DNA of 64,000 nt from Chryseobacterium vaccae (GTDB lineage Bacteria > Bacteroidota > Bacteroidia > Flavobacteriales > Weeksellaceae). The stretch's first letter is position 1; each line of letters starts with the position of its first letter. The stretch spans positions 4,017,001 to 4,081,000 of the forward strand of contig NZ_VSWH01000001.1 of assembly GCF_009602705.1 (NCBI RefSeq), in the 5' to 3' direction. Shown here piece by piece: positions 16,527 through 24,412 of this stretch. The notes below the pieces were generated by a model. It saw only the letters and a list, made by a program, of their open reading frames with translations. It did not search any database and had not been told where the DNA came from. The position numbers and the translations under genes are program-made.

Positions 16527-19211
16527 ATGACCATTTTTCCTGCAGAAGCAAAATTTAAATACAGTTGGCGTGCCTACCAGAAGAATTTTCTGGATAATAT
16601 GGAAGAATATCTTCAAAACGGGCACCTTCATGTAACTGCGCCGCCCGGATCAGGAAAAACCGTTCTGGGACTGGAGGTCATGCTGAGACTTAATAAACCC
16701 TCCCTTATTGTTGCCCCTACTTTAGCTGTAAAAAATCAATGGATACAAAGATTCTGTGAACTTTTCCTGGATACAGAAGTTGTTCCGGACTGGATATCAG
16801 GAGATATTAAAAACCCGGGGCTTATTACTGTAACTACATATCAGGGAATTCATGCCGCATCGGGTTATGTGGATGAAGAAGAAGATACCAATAAAAAATC
16901 GTCAAGGGTTTCATTAGCTGATATCATCAGAAAACTGAAAAAACAGAATGTGGAAACCTTTATTTTTGACGAAGCTCACCATCTGAAAAGTGCATGGTGG
17001 CGAAGTTTAATGGAGCTAAAATCTAAGATTGAGCCTACCATAGTTTCCCTTACCGCAACACCTCCTTTTGATGTCTCAGGTTCCGAATGGCAGAAATATA
17101 TCCAACTGAATGGTCCCATTGATGCAGAAATCTCTGTTCCTGAACTGATGATAGAAGGAGACCTTTGCCCACATCAGGATCTGGTCTATTTTACATTGCC
17201 GTCTTATGAAGAACAACAGAAAATAGAATATTATCATGCCCAGGCCGCCGCTTTTCTTAATGAGATCAGTACTGATGATATTCTTTTGAATGCTTTGGAA
17301 CAGCATCCTGTTTATTTAAATCCATTAGAACATTTGGACTGGATCTATGAAAATGTATCATCTTATACTTCGGGGCTTGTATATATGCATTTCAGACAGA
17401 AAGAAATCCCTGAAATTCATTTTGAGGTTATAGGAGATCATCAGAAATATATCCCGGAATTTGACTTTTTCTGGCTAGAAGAACTGCTTGATTTTTACCT
17501 GATTGTAGATGAGATTCATTTTAAAAAAGAAGAAGAGCATCGTACAGCACTCGGAAACAGGCTTAAACGGCAAGGGTTTTTTGAGAAAAAGACCATAAGT
17601 TTTTTTAATAACAAACATTTAGGTCAGATCCTGAATTCCAGTATCGGAAAACTTCAAGGTATTAAAGATATAGCGGATTTTGAATTCTCAATTCTGAAAG
17701 AAGACCTGAGAATGGTTATCCTTACCGATTTTATAAAAAAAGAGTATCTGAGCAGCGGACAGCAAAACAATCTCACGCTGGACAAAATAGGAGCAGTGCC
17801 CATTTTTGAAAAACTGAGAAGAGAAAATGCTCAGAATAAAAAAATAGGAATTCTTACGGGCAGTCTGGTCATCATTCCGGCTTCAGTAAAAGATCAGTTA
17901 AATGCTCTTTGCTTTAAAAAAGGAATATCCGGAATTTCGTTTTCACAGCTTACGTATGACTCTGGATATGTTCAGATCAGCCTTAGCGAACAGATCAAAC
18001 ATGATATTGTACACATTGTAACCGAAATTTTTCAGTCAGGTGGAATACAGATTCTTATCGGAACCAAATCTCTGTTGGGAGAGGGCTGGGATGCCCCTAA
18101 AATGAATACTTTAATTCTTGCAAGCTTTGTAAGTTCTTTTGTCCTTTCCAATCAGATGAGAGGTCGGGTAATAAGAGTTGATAAAGATAACCCTTGTAAA
18201 AGTGGAAATATATGGCATCTTATATGTTTTGATCCACAAAGCGAAGATGGTGGGCAGGACCTGAATATTGTGAAAAAAAGATTCAAAACCTTTGTAGGAA
18301 TTTCCAATAAAGAAGAAGCTACCATTGAAAATAATTTTGAAAGACTTCACCTGGGAATTATCGAAAAGCCGGAAAACATTTCAGCAGTTAATAAAGAAAT
18401 ATTTTCGAGGGCCGGAAACAGAAAAGGGCAGTCGTCACGTTGGAAAGAAGCTTTAGAAAAAGGAAATGTTCTCATTGAAGAAATCAAAGTTCCGTCAACG
18501 GATATGACGGAAATGCACGACATGAAAATGAACTATGTTAAAACCATGATAGGTGATCTTTCAGGGGTTCTTATTTCATCTGTTTTGCTTTTTGGAAAAG
18601 ATCTTCTGATGGGAATTCTTGAAAATGCAGATTCAATAGATTCCAGGAAAGGTTTGTTACTGATTACTTTTATATTAGGAGTTGGAGGAATAATACGATA
18701 TGGCAGGAAATTTTACCGTGCTTTACGGCAGTATCAAAAATATAAAAATGTAGGCAGACAGATTGGCCTTATCGGAGAAACAGTTTTGGAATGTCTGGTA
18801 CATGAAAGAATTATTACTACAGATCCTGAAAAGATGAAAGTAGTAAGTTCCGGCAATAAAGATAAAGATGTATTCTGTTATCTGGAAGGTGGCAGTTATT
18901 ATGAAAAATCACAATTCATCCAGGTGCTTCAGGAAGTAATTTCAAAAGTGGATAACCCAAGATATCTGCTGAAGCAAAAGACCATATTTTTCTTTACAAA
19001 AAAAGAAATGTATTATCCCATCCCTGAGGCTTTCGCCAAAAATAAGAAAAGTGCTGATTTCTTTGCCAAAACATGGAGTGAGAAAATTGAAAAATCAGAA
19101 GTGCTTTTTACCAGAACTATTGAAGGCCGCCGGATTCTGTTAAAGTTAAGATTTCAGGCTCTCCTGAAAACAGATGCAAGAATAGAGCATCTTCATAAAT
19201 GGACCCGATAA
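16527..19211 (+). CDS. SF2 DEAD/DEAH helicase with C-terminal membrane hairpin
   Basis: The 894-residue protein has helicase motif I (APPGSGKTVLG, 38-48), motif II DEAHH (147-151), motif III SLTATPP (173-179) and motif VI (NQMRGRVIRVD, about 538-548). After the helicase core come two membrane-like segments (LSGVLISSVLLFGKDLLMGIL and GLLLITFILGVGGIIRY, about residues 678-730), then a soluble C-terminal domain of about 160 residues. That layout is unusual for a DNA or RNA helicase. The C-terminal part is not recognised. A terminator follows the gene. Confidence 0.85.
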   Translation: MTIFPAEAKFKYSWRAYQKNFLDNMEEYLQNGHLHVTAPPGSGKTVLGLEVMLRLNKPSLIVAPTLAVKNQWIQRFCELFLDTEVVPDWISGDIKNPGLITVTTYQGIHAASGYVDEEEDTNKKSSRVSLADIIRKLKKQNVETFIFDEAHHLKSAWWRSLMELKSKIEPTIVSLTATPPFDVSGSEWQKYIQLNGPIDAEISVPELMIEGDLCPHQDLVYFTLPSYEEQQKIEYYHAQAAAFLNEISTDDILLNALEQHPVYLNPLEHLDWIYENVSSYTSGLVYMHFRQKEIPEIHFEVIGDHQKYIPEFDFFWLEELLDFYLIVDEIHFKKEEEHRTALGNRLKRQGFFEKKTISFFNNKHLGQILNSSIGKLQGIKDIADFEFSILKEDLRMVILTDFIKKEYLSSGQQNNLTLDKIGAVPIFEKLRRENAQNKKIGILTGSLVIIPASVKDQLNALCFKKGISGISFSQLTYDSGYVQISLSEQIKHDIVHIVTEIFQSGGIQILIGTKSLLGEGWDAPKMNTLILASFVSSFVLSNQMRGRVIRVDKDNPCKSGNIWHLICFDPQSEDGGQDLNIVKKRFKTFVGISNKEEATIENNFERLHLGIIEKPENISAVNKEIFSRAGNRKGQSSRWKEALEKGNVLIEEIKVPSTDMTEMHDMKMNYVKTMIGDLSGVLISSVLLFGKDLLMGILENADSIDSRKGLLLITFILGVGGIIRYGRKFYRALRQYQKYKNVGRQIGLIGETVLECLVHERIITTDPEKMKVVSSGNKDKDVFCYLEGGSYYEKSQFIQVLQEVISKVDNPRYLLKQKTIFFFTKKEMYYPIPEAFAKNKKSADFFAKTWSEKIEKSEVLFTRTIEGRRILLKLRFQALLKTDARIEHLHKWTR

Positions 19212-19217
19212 ACTAAA

Positions 19218-19244
19218 AAATCCCCCGAACATTTCAGGGGATTT
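19218..19244 (+). terminator. Terminator after the helicase gene
   Basis: AAATCCCC (19218-19225) pairs with GGGGATTT (19237-19244) around an 11-base loop, seven bases past the helicase stop. It may serve both strands, as the next gene runs convergently. Confidence 0.75.
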
Positions 19245-19299
19245 GATCATTTATGCATTAGAATCTTTATCGCACAAAGACTTATGAAAAAATTGGATT

Positions 19300-20121
19300 T
19301 TATTTTTTGATGACCTTAGAAGATCCTGACGGAGTTTTAACGATATACGTTCCGCTTGGAAACTCTGAAAGATCAGCCTTTTGATTACCTTTCTTAAGAT
19401 CCATAGTCTTCATTAGCTTTCCTTCCATACTGTAAACCTCAGCTTTTATATCCTTTTCCGTTTCAATGGAAACAGGTCCGTCAGTTGGGTTAGGATAAAT
19501 ACTGATCCCTTTTTGCGCAGCTTTGGTTTCGTTGGTTGCCAATACAATATTGCTGTCCTTTACCCAGGTGAAAGCATCAAAGCCAAGATAGTAGAAATTA
19601 CCACCAAGCGTCAGCACCAGCTCATCAATAATAATATTTGAATAGTTCTGGCCGTTCAGATTAGTCATATCAATTAGCGTGTATCCATTTGTAGAGCCAA
19701 GTGATGTAGCAAAGTTTCCGGTTTTTATGGTGGAAAATTTAGTAACACCACTTAATTTTCCGGTTACAGTAAGTGACCCTGTGGCATTCTGATTGCTGAA
19801 TTTATCAGCCGTGTATACCCAAAACTTGTTTACCTTAAACAGATTGGACGTGGTTTTAACACTGAATGATGGATTGGCCGGACCTACATTGGATGTATTG
19901 TCTATATACCTGTTATCATTAGCTGTACCAGACCAGCCTGTATTTGGGAAATTTACGACGTTAAAAGTGGATACATGCGAGTTAATTTTAAAAATTACCC
20001 CGTTATCTGTAAAGGTAGTGCTTCCAGGAGATTCAGTTTCAAAAAGTTCGCTGCTGGTCTGCCCAAATGAAAAAATTGAAATGAGCAGGCTACATATTGT
20101 TAAAAAGGTAGTGCTTTTCAT
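19300..20121 (-). CDS. Secreted protein with T9SS type A sorting domain
   Basis: The 273-residue protein has a signal peptide (FLTICSLLISIFSFGQ) and a beta-rich middle with no catalytic motif that I recognise. The C-terminal T9SS sorting tail includes ISIYPNPTDGPVSIE, EVYSMEGKLMKTM and GTYIVKT followed by a Lys-rich end. It should be moved across the outer membrane by the type IX system. It follows the collar-type gene by 36 bases on the same strand, so the two are probably one transcript. Confidence 0.85.
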   Translation of the reverse strand: MKSTTFLTICSLLISIFSFGQTSSELFETESPGSTTFTDNGVIFKINSHVSTFNVVNFPNTGWSGTANDNRYIDNTSNVGPANPSFSVKTTSNLFKVNKFWVYTADKFSNQNATGSLTVTGKLSGVTKFSTIKTGNFATSLGSTNGYTLIDMTNLNGQNYSNIIIDELVLTLGGNFYYLGFDAFTWVKDSNIVLATNETKAAQKGISIYPNPTDGPVSIETEKDIKAEVYSMEGKLMKTMDLKKGNQKADLSEFPSGTYIVKTPSGSSKVIKK

Positions 20122-20157
20122 GATTTTTGTATTAAATATTAGATTTTTGTTTGGATA

Positions 20158-20706
20158 TTAACTGCGGGAAGGATATATTCCTTCAACACAGATAATATAG
20201 TTCAGTCCGATATACGGAGGCATATTATTCACAGGAAGATTCTGCCCGGTGAACATAATAGACTTTGTACTAATAGCCGTATCCGGATCAGCATCTATAA
20301 AACTTGGCACTGGGTCAAAGTTCCTCCCGTTTGGAATTCCCGAAATAGCAAGTGCTGAAGCAGCCGTAGGGGTTGCACTGTTGGCATTCTGGTTTTTTAC
20401 TCTCAGCTGAAACCCACCTCCTATACTTGGAAGATTGGCTGATAATAGTGTATTCTGAGTGGTCCCTGCCTGAACTCCTAAAGGATAATTTTCGTTAGAG
20501 TTTACGGTTCCGGCTCCGATAGCCATACGCCCTTTCATGTTAGGGAGTGCGAAAGTATCAATCCCGTTTCCTCCGTAAGTTGTTCCCAGAATTGAAAATA
20601 AAGCGCTGTTTTGGGAAATTCTTAATAAGCTTCCGTCGCAGAACATCCAGCCTCTAGGTGCAAAATTTCCGGCAAATAATTTTACGATTCCAATGTACTC
20701 ATCCAT
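20158..20706 (-). CDS. Phage tail-collar domain protein (MdpB-like)
   Basis: The 182-residue protein starts with YIGIVKLFAGNFAPRGWMFCDG, the hallmark of the phage tail-collar / microcystin-dependent-protein family, and continues with LFSILGTTYGGNG, FALPNMKGR and the NNMPPYIGLNYIICVEGIYPSR end. No phage genes are nearby. Such proteins are usually found as tandem chromosomal genes in Bacteroidota, but here there is one. Their role is unclear. A palindrome 138 bases upstream is shared with the tyrosinase promoter. Confidence 0.88.
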   Translation of the reverse strand: MDEYIGIVKLFAGNFAPRGWMFCDGSLLRISQNSALFSILGTTYGGNGIDTFALPNMKGRMAIGAGTVNSNENYPLGVQAGTTQNTLLSANLPSIGGGFQLRVKNQNANSATPTAASALAISGIPNGRNFDPVPSFIDADPDTAISTKSIMFTGQNLPVNNMPPYIGLNYIICVEGIYPSRS

Positions 20707-20843
20707 AATAAATAGTTTTCAGTGATTAAATTTCCTACTCGTATAGGGCTTTTCGGATTCCGCCTCAATAGATCAGTTGTTTTGATAGGTCAAAGGAACG
20801 ATTTCCCATAAGGCAGTACTAGCGTAGAAAATACCAAATTTCG

Positions 20844-20866
20844 CACTACGTATTTATACGTAATTT
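20844..20866 (-). promoter_or_regulatory. Palindromic operator candidate, 7-2-7 type, upstream of the collar gene
   Basis: Read on the - strand the site is AAATTACGTATAAATACGTA followed by GTG. The core TACGTAT-AA-ATACGTA is a perfect 7-2-7 inverted repeat. A copy with only two differences over 23 bases lies at 40451-40473, in the same orientation relative to the tyrosinase gene. The 7-2-7 spacing is the layout known for NarL/FixJ-type response regulators. The regulator is not identified here. Confidence 0.6.
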
Positions 20867-20959
20867 CATTAAAAAAGGGATGAGTGATCTGATATTCCGA
20901 AGCGGTGATGAAAGAAATAATTTGTAGAGGATAATTTTCTCTGAAAGATCAGTATTTAG

Positions 20960-20967
20960 TATTTTTG
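20960..20967 (+). promoter_or_regulatory. Flavobacterial -7 promoter element (TATTTTTG)
   Basis: TATTTTTG fits the TAnnTTTG consensus and lies 23 bases before the ATG of the crotonase gene. No well-placed TTG is seen at the expected -33 distance. Confidence 0.45.
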
Positions 20968-20990
20968 TAAGAATCCAATTTAAAATAAAA

Positions 20991-21755
20991 ATGAACGAAT
21001 TTGTAGTATCAGAAATTAAAAATAATATTGCCGAAATTACTTTCGGAACCCCTAAAAGCAACTCTCTTCCGGGAGCAATTCTGGAAAAGCTTGCTCAAAC
21101 CATTCTGGATGAAGGCGCAAAAGATGAGGTAAAAGCCATTCTGGTAAAGAGTGAAGGAGAAAAAGCATTCTGTGCAGGAGCCAGCTTTGATGAGCTTCTG
21201 GCTATTGAAGAACTGGAGGCTTCTACAAAATTTTTCGGAGGATTTGCCAAAGTGCTTAATGCGATGAGAAACTGCGGAAAGATTGTCGTAGTAAGAGTTC
21301 AGGGAAAAACAACCGGTGGAGGAGTAGGAATTGCGTGTGGAGCAGATTATTGTTTTGCTACTAAAGATTCTGCGTTAGCGTTAACAGAGATCAATCTGGG
21401 AATCGGTCCTTTCGTTATCGGTCCTTATGTAGAAAGAAAAATCGGAAAATCACAGTTCTCTGCAATGGCTATTGATGCTGATTTCAGATCGGCAGCGTGG
21501 GCAGAACAACACAATGTTTACCACTCCGTTTCAGACAGCATCGCAGAAATGGATGAACAGCTTGAGAAATTTTTACAGACTTTGGCGTCCAGAAGCAGTG
21601 ATGCTTTGGCACTGATCAAAAAAGTATCATGGGAAGGTACAGATCATTTCAATGAGCTGATGCCTGCCAGAATCCATATGAGTGCAAGCCTTATCCTTGA
21701 AGATTCTGCCAAGAAAAATATCGAAGCCATCAAAGAAAGACTGAGAGCTAAGTAA
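20991..21755 (+). CDS. Enoyl-CoA hydratase/isomerase family protein
   Basis: The 254-residue crotonase has the oxyanion-hole segment AFCAGASFDEL (about 59-69) and a glycine-rich second loop, TTGGGVGIACGADY. Glu133 is present in LTEINLGIGP, at the position of the second catalytic glutamate of enoyl-CoA hydratase. The first, normally after GGG, is absent. This suits an isomerase or atypical hydratase. It is monocistronic, between a -7 element and a terminator. It might supply the PaaF step missing from the paa cluster, but that is only an inference. Confidence 0.85.
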   Translation: MNEFVVSEIKNNIAEITFGTPKSNSLPGAILEKLAQTILDEGAKDEVKAILVKSEGEKAFCAGASFDELLAIEELEASTKFFGGFAKVLNAMRNCGKIVVVRVQGKTTGGGVGIACGADYCFATKDSALALTEINLGIGPFVIGPYVERKIGKSQFSAMAIDADFRSAAWAEQHNVYHSVSDSIAEMDEQLEKFLQTLASRSSDALALIKKVSWEGTDHFNELMPARIHMSASLILEDSAKKNIEAIKERLRAK

Positions 21756-21776
21756 AAACCAGCTTTCCTATAATAC

Positions 21777-21805
21777 AGCCGTTGATTTGTTCAGCGGCTT
21801 TTTTG
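21777..21805 (+). terminator. Terminator after the crotonase gene
   Basis: AGCCGTTGA (21777-21785) pairs with TCAGCGGCT (21791-21799), with one G-T pair, followed by TTTTTT. It is a clear Rho-independent terminator. Confidence 0.85.
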
Positions 21806-21902
21806 TTGACCATTAACTGCAAAATCAATTCGCTATTCATAATCTCTTATTTTCCATTTCAATTTTTTCGAAAAATATTTTGCAGGATAAAAATAAATTA
21901 TA

Positions 21903-21919
21903 ACTTTGTAATTCAAAGT
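21903..21919 (+). promoter_or_regulatory. Palindromic operator overlapping the promoter of the membrane operon
   Basis: ACTTTGTAATTCAAAGT has six-base arms (ACTTTG/CAAAGT). It overlaps a -7 element, TAACTTTG (21901-21908), which has a TTG about 18 bases upstream. It ends eight bases before the ATG at 21927. The same palindrome, with one base different, is at 24034-24050. It is a likely site for the winged-helix protein encoded at 23720, by autoregulation. Confidence 0.7.
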
Positions 21920-21926
21920 TCTTTTT

Positions 21927-22544
21927 ATGGATTCAAAAAATTATCATGAAGACCTGTCCCATATCCGTTCCATGATGGAGCGGTCTTCCCGGTTTATTTC
22001 ACTGAGCGGGTTGTCCGGTGTATTTGCAGGACTTGCAGCCTTAATTGGGGCTGGATATGTATATTTTATACTTCAACGTGAAGGAATCGATTATTTTGAA
22101 GGTGAGAGGAATTTTTTTAGCCCGGAACTGGTGAAGGAACTGGTGATAACCGGATTTGTAATCCTGATAGTAGCTGTGGTTAACGGATCTGTGTTTACAG
22201 CCAATAAAAGTAAAAAGAAAGGACTGAAAATCTGGGATGCAACAACAAAACGCCTTTTGGTAACCTTTGCTGTTCCTTTGGTGACAGGAGGTATTTTTTG
22301 CCTGGCGCTCATCTTCCATCATCTGTATGTGTGGATTGCTCCGGCTACCCTGATCTTTTACGGGCTTGCATTGGTAAGTGCAGAACGATATACCCTCACA
22401 GACGTAAAATATTTAGGATATCTTGAAATTATTTTAGGAATGCTTTCATTATTCTTCTTAGGCTGGGGATTGGTATTCTGGGCATTTGGCTTTGGAGTAT
22501 TGCACATTGTGTATGGATTAATCATGCATAAGAAATATAAATAA
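21927..22544 (+). CDS. Multi-pass membrane protein, first gene of the regulator operon
   Basis: The 205-residue protein has a short soluble start (SKNYHEDLSHIRSMMERSSRFISLSGLSGVFAGLAAL) and five or six membrane helices. This N-terminal text is a recurring Bacteroidota family usually placed directly before a small winged-helix regulator. Here two further genes lie between them. Its stop overlaps the next start by one base (TAATG). Function unknown. It could be a sensor or partner of the regulator. Confidence 0.8.
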   Translation: MDSKNYHEDLSHIRSMMERSSRFISLSGLSGVFAGLAALIGAGYVYFILQREGIDYFEGERNFFSPELVKELVITGFVILIVAVVNGSVFTANKSKKKGLKIWDATTKRLLVTFAVPLVTGGIFCLALIFHHLYVWIAPATLIFYGLALVSAERYTLTDVKYLGYLEIILGMLSLFFLGWGLVFWAFGFGVLHIVYGLIMHKKYK

Positions 22545-23176
22545 TGGGAATAGGCTTTGTCATACTTATATATCTTTTCATACTCTTTATTTTAAGCTTG
22601 ACTTGTGCAGTAATAGGAGGTATCATTACTTATTTTGTAAGTAGGGAAGGAAAAAGCAGAAATACGATATTGGTGATAATAGCCCCTTTTGTAGGTTTTT
22701 ATACTTTTTTTATCTGTGGCTTTATGGGAATGTCTATTGTGGCAGATAAAAAGAAGGTAGATGTTGGAATTGGAGATGCATGGTATGTACCATTAAAACA
22801 TGAACATCAGCTGTTATTCATTGATATTCCGGAGCAGGCATCTATTGCAAAAGAAAACGGAGAACTATTGGTTTCGGAAATATCAGAAATTGAGGAAAAC
22901 GGAAATCAGATCTTGGGAAAGATGTTTGATGGCCAGTATTTTTCTTACAATACAAAGACCAGTGAAGTTAAAGAATTCAGTACTGAAAAAGAACTGAGCT
23001 CTTCAATTGGAAATAAGAAGCTTCAGCTGACAGATGCTTATGATTTTTATTCAGCCAGGAAAAGTAAAATAATGAGTTTATGGCCAATCTGGATAGGGAT
23101 TTTATCTTTCATGGGAAGTGTAGGAGCAGTGTCGCTTTTGAAGCAAGTAGTTTTTAAAATTGTTAGAAAAAGATAA
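22544..23176 (+). CDS. Membrane protein with central extracytoplasmic domain, unknown
   Basis: The 210-residue protein has two N-terminal membrane helices (VILIYLFILFILSLTCAVIGGIITYFV, then TILVIIAPFVGFYTFFICGF), a soluble domain of about 105 residues, and one C-terminal helix (LWPIWIGILSFMGSVGAVSLL). I recognise no family. It overlaps both neighbours by a few bases, so translation is coupled. It seems to be inserted, with the next gene, into an otherwise standard membrane-protein/regulator pair. Confidence 0.72.
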   Translation: MGIGFVILIYLFILFILSLTCAVIGGIITYFVSREGKSRNTILVIIAPFVGFYTFFICGFMGMSIVADKKKVDVGIGDAWYVPLKHEHQLLFIDIPEQASIAKENGELLVSEISEIEENGNQILGKMFDGQYFSYNTKTSEVKEFSTEKELSSSIGNKKLQLTDAYDFYSARKSKIMSLWPIWIGILSFMGSVGAVSLLKQVVFKIVRKR

Positions 23177-23723
23177 CTGGAAAATAGAATTTATAATTGT
23201 GAAGAAATGGATCCTGTTTTTAATCATTATTTTTGCAGCTGTTTTCAGCAGGAATTTTCTGTTCAGCAGTTTATTCAGATATGAAATCATCAAAGAGAGA
23301 CAGATTTATCCATTTGAAAATGAAAATTTAAAAGACGATAAACCTGCCAGGGAAATAGAAGAGATTATTCAGAACAACTTAGAACAGACCTCATCCGTAC
23401 TGGCATTTAGTTTTGAGCGCTGTGAAAATGATCCCAATCTGCTTTTGAAAACAAAAAAGGCCAATTGTATAGGATATTCCGCACTTTTAGCAGCATTGAT
23501 ACAAACTGAGCTCAGGAAGAATAAATTAGATAAAAAATGGGAGGTGAGCCATGAAGTAGGAGAGATCTATTTTTTGAATAAAAATATCAATCAGTACTTC
23601 ACCTCAAAATTTTTTAAAGACCATGATTTTGTGGTCGTGGAGAATAAAGAAACTAAAGAAAGAATAGCCATTGATGCAGCACTCTATGACTATTTCAGAA
23701 TAAATAAGATAACGTTAAAATGA
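23160..23723 (+). CDS. Membrane-anchored transglutaminase-like protein
   Basis: The 187-residue frame has an N-terminal membrane helix (WILFLIIIFAAVFSRNFLF) and a small soluble domain with a plausible transglutaminase-fold triad: Cys in KKANCIGYSALLAALI, His in KDHDFVVVEN and Asp in IAIDAALYD. The start is uncertain. TTG at 23160 overlaps the previous gene by 17 bases, and GTG at 23199 (VKKWILFL) is equally plausible. It ends in an ATGA overlap with the regulator gene. The family call is from motif order only. Confidence 0.62.
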   Translation: MLEKDNWKIEFIIVKKWILFLIIIFAAVFSRNFLFSSLFRYEIIKERQIYPFENENLKDDKPAREIEEIIQNNLEQTSSVLAFSFERCENDPNLLLKTKKANCIGYSALLAALIQTELRKNKLDKKWEVSHEVGEIYFLNKNINQYFTSKFFKDHDFVVVENKETKERIAIDAALYDYFRINKITLK

Positions 23724-24010
23724 TAAAGATAAATCAGCTCAATAAAGAATTCGAAAGCCGCGTAAGACTGGGCATCATGTCCGTTCTTATGGTGAACGAC
23801 TGGGTTGATTTTTCTGAAATGAAGGCTCTGCTTGAAATCACAGACGGTAATATGGCAAGCCACAGCAATGCCCTGGAAAAAGCAGGATATATTGAAGTGA
23901 AGAAAGAATTTGTAGGAAAAAAACCTAAAACTTCTTACCGCGTAACCCAGAGTGGGAGACTGGCCTTCACGGAACACCTTAATGCTCTTGAAAAATTATT
24001 GGGACGATAA
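23720..24010 (+). CDS. Winged-helix transcriptional regulator
   Basis: The 96-residue protein is a MarR-like winged helix of the HTH_27 type: LNKEFESRVRLGIMSVL, then LLEITDGNMASHSNALEKAGYIEVKKEF, and the wing KTSYRVTQSGRLAF. It overlaps the preceding stop by four bases. The palindrome ACTTTGnAATTCAAAGT occurs in front of this operon (21903) and 24 bases past this gene (24034), so it probably represses both. No ligand-binding domain is present. Confidence 0.9.
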   Translation: MIKINQLNKEFESRVRLGIMSVLMVNDWVDFSEMKALLEITDGNMASHSNALEKAGYIEVKKEFVGKKPKTSYRVTQSGRLAFTEHLNALEKLLGR

Positions 24011-24033
24011 TTCTTATATTTTTTTGAAAATTT

Positions 24034-24050
24034 ACTTTGCAATTCAAAGT
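24034..24050 (+). promoter_or_regulatory. Second copy of the ACTTTGnAATTCAAAGT palindrome
   Basis: ACTTTGCAATTCAAAGT differs by one central base from the copy at 21903-21919. It overlaps TTACTTTG, a near match to the -7 element, and lies 27 bases before the ATG at 24078. It implies a second promoter, under the same regulator, for the genes 24078-27765. Confidence 0.7.
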
Positions 24051-24077
24051 ACTTTATAAAAAATAAAATTAAATAAT

Positions 24078-24368
24078 ATGATGACACAAAAACAAAAAAC
24101 ACTTACGATTTACGCCCTTCCATTGGTTTTACTATGTATTCCGCTATTTGGAACTATAATTACTGATGAGGTGAACTGGTCTCCTTCAGATTTTATGATC
24201 GCAGGAGTTTTACTTTTTGCTACTGCTTTTCTAGTCAACCTCGTAAGGAGCAGAATTAAAAAACAAAGTTGGAAAATCCTGATCTGTACTTTCATTCTGC
24301 TGGTTCTCGCATTAATTTGGATTGAATTGGCCGTAGGGATTTTCGGAAGCCCGTTTGCCGGAAATTAA
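24078..24368 (+). CDS. Small three-helix membrane protein, unknown
   Basis: The 96-residue protein has three membrane helices (TIYALPLVLLCIPLFGTII, FMIAGVLLFATAFLVNLV, ILICTFILLVLALIWIELAVG) and little else. ATGs at 24078 and 24081 are equally usable. It is the first gene after the second palindromic operator. I recognise the style as common in flavobacterial regulator operons but know no function. Confidence 0.75.
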   Translation: MMTQKQKTLTIYALPLVLLCIPLFGTIITDEVNWSPSDFMIAGVLLFATAFLVNLVRSRIKKQSWKILICTFILLVLALIWIELAVGIFGSPFAGN

Positions 24369-24412
24369 TGCCGGATTTACTTTCCCGGAATTAGAAAATA
24401 CCACAGACCTTA

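Noticed and set aside
20158..20706. A prophage, suggested by the tail-collar domain
   Set aside because: No capsid, tail, integrase or lysis genes are adjacent. This domain is common in non-phage bacterial proteins.
23160..23198. Certain start of the transglutaminase-like gene at TTG 23160
   Set aside because: GTG 23199 directly before the membrane helix is equally plausible, so the start is left open.
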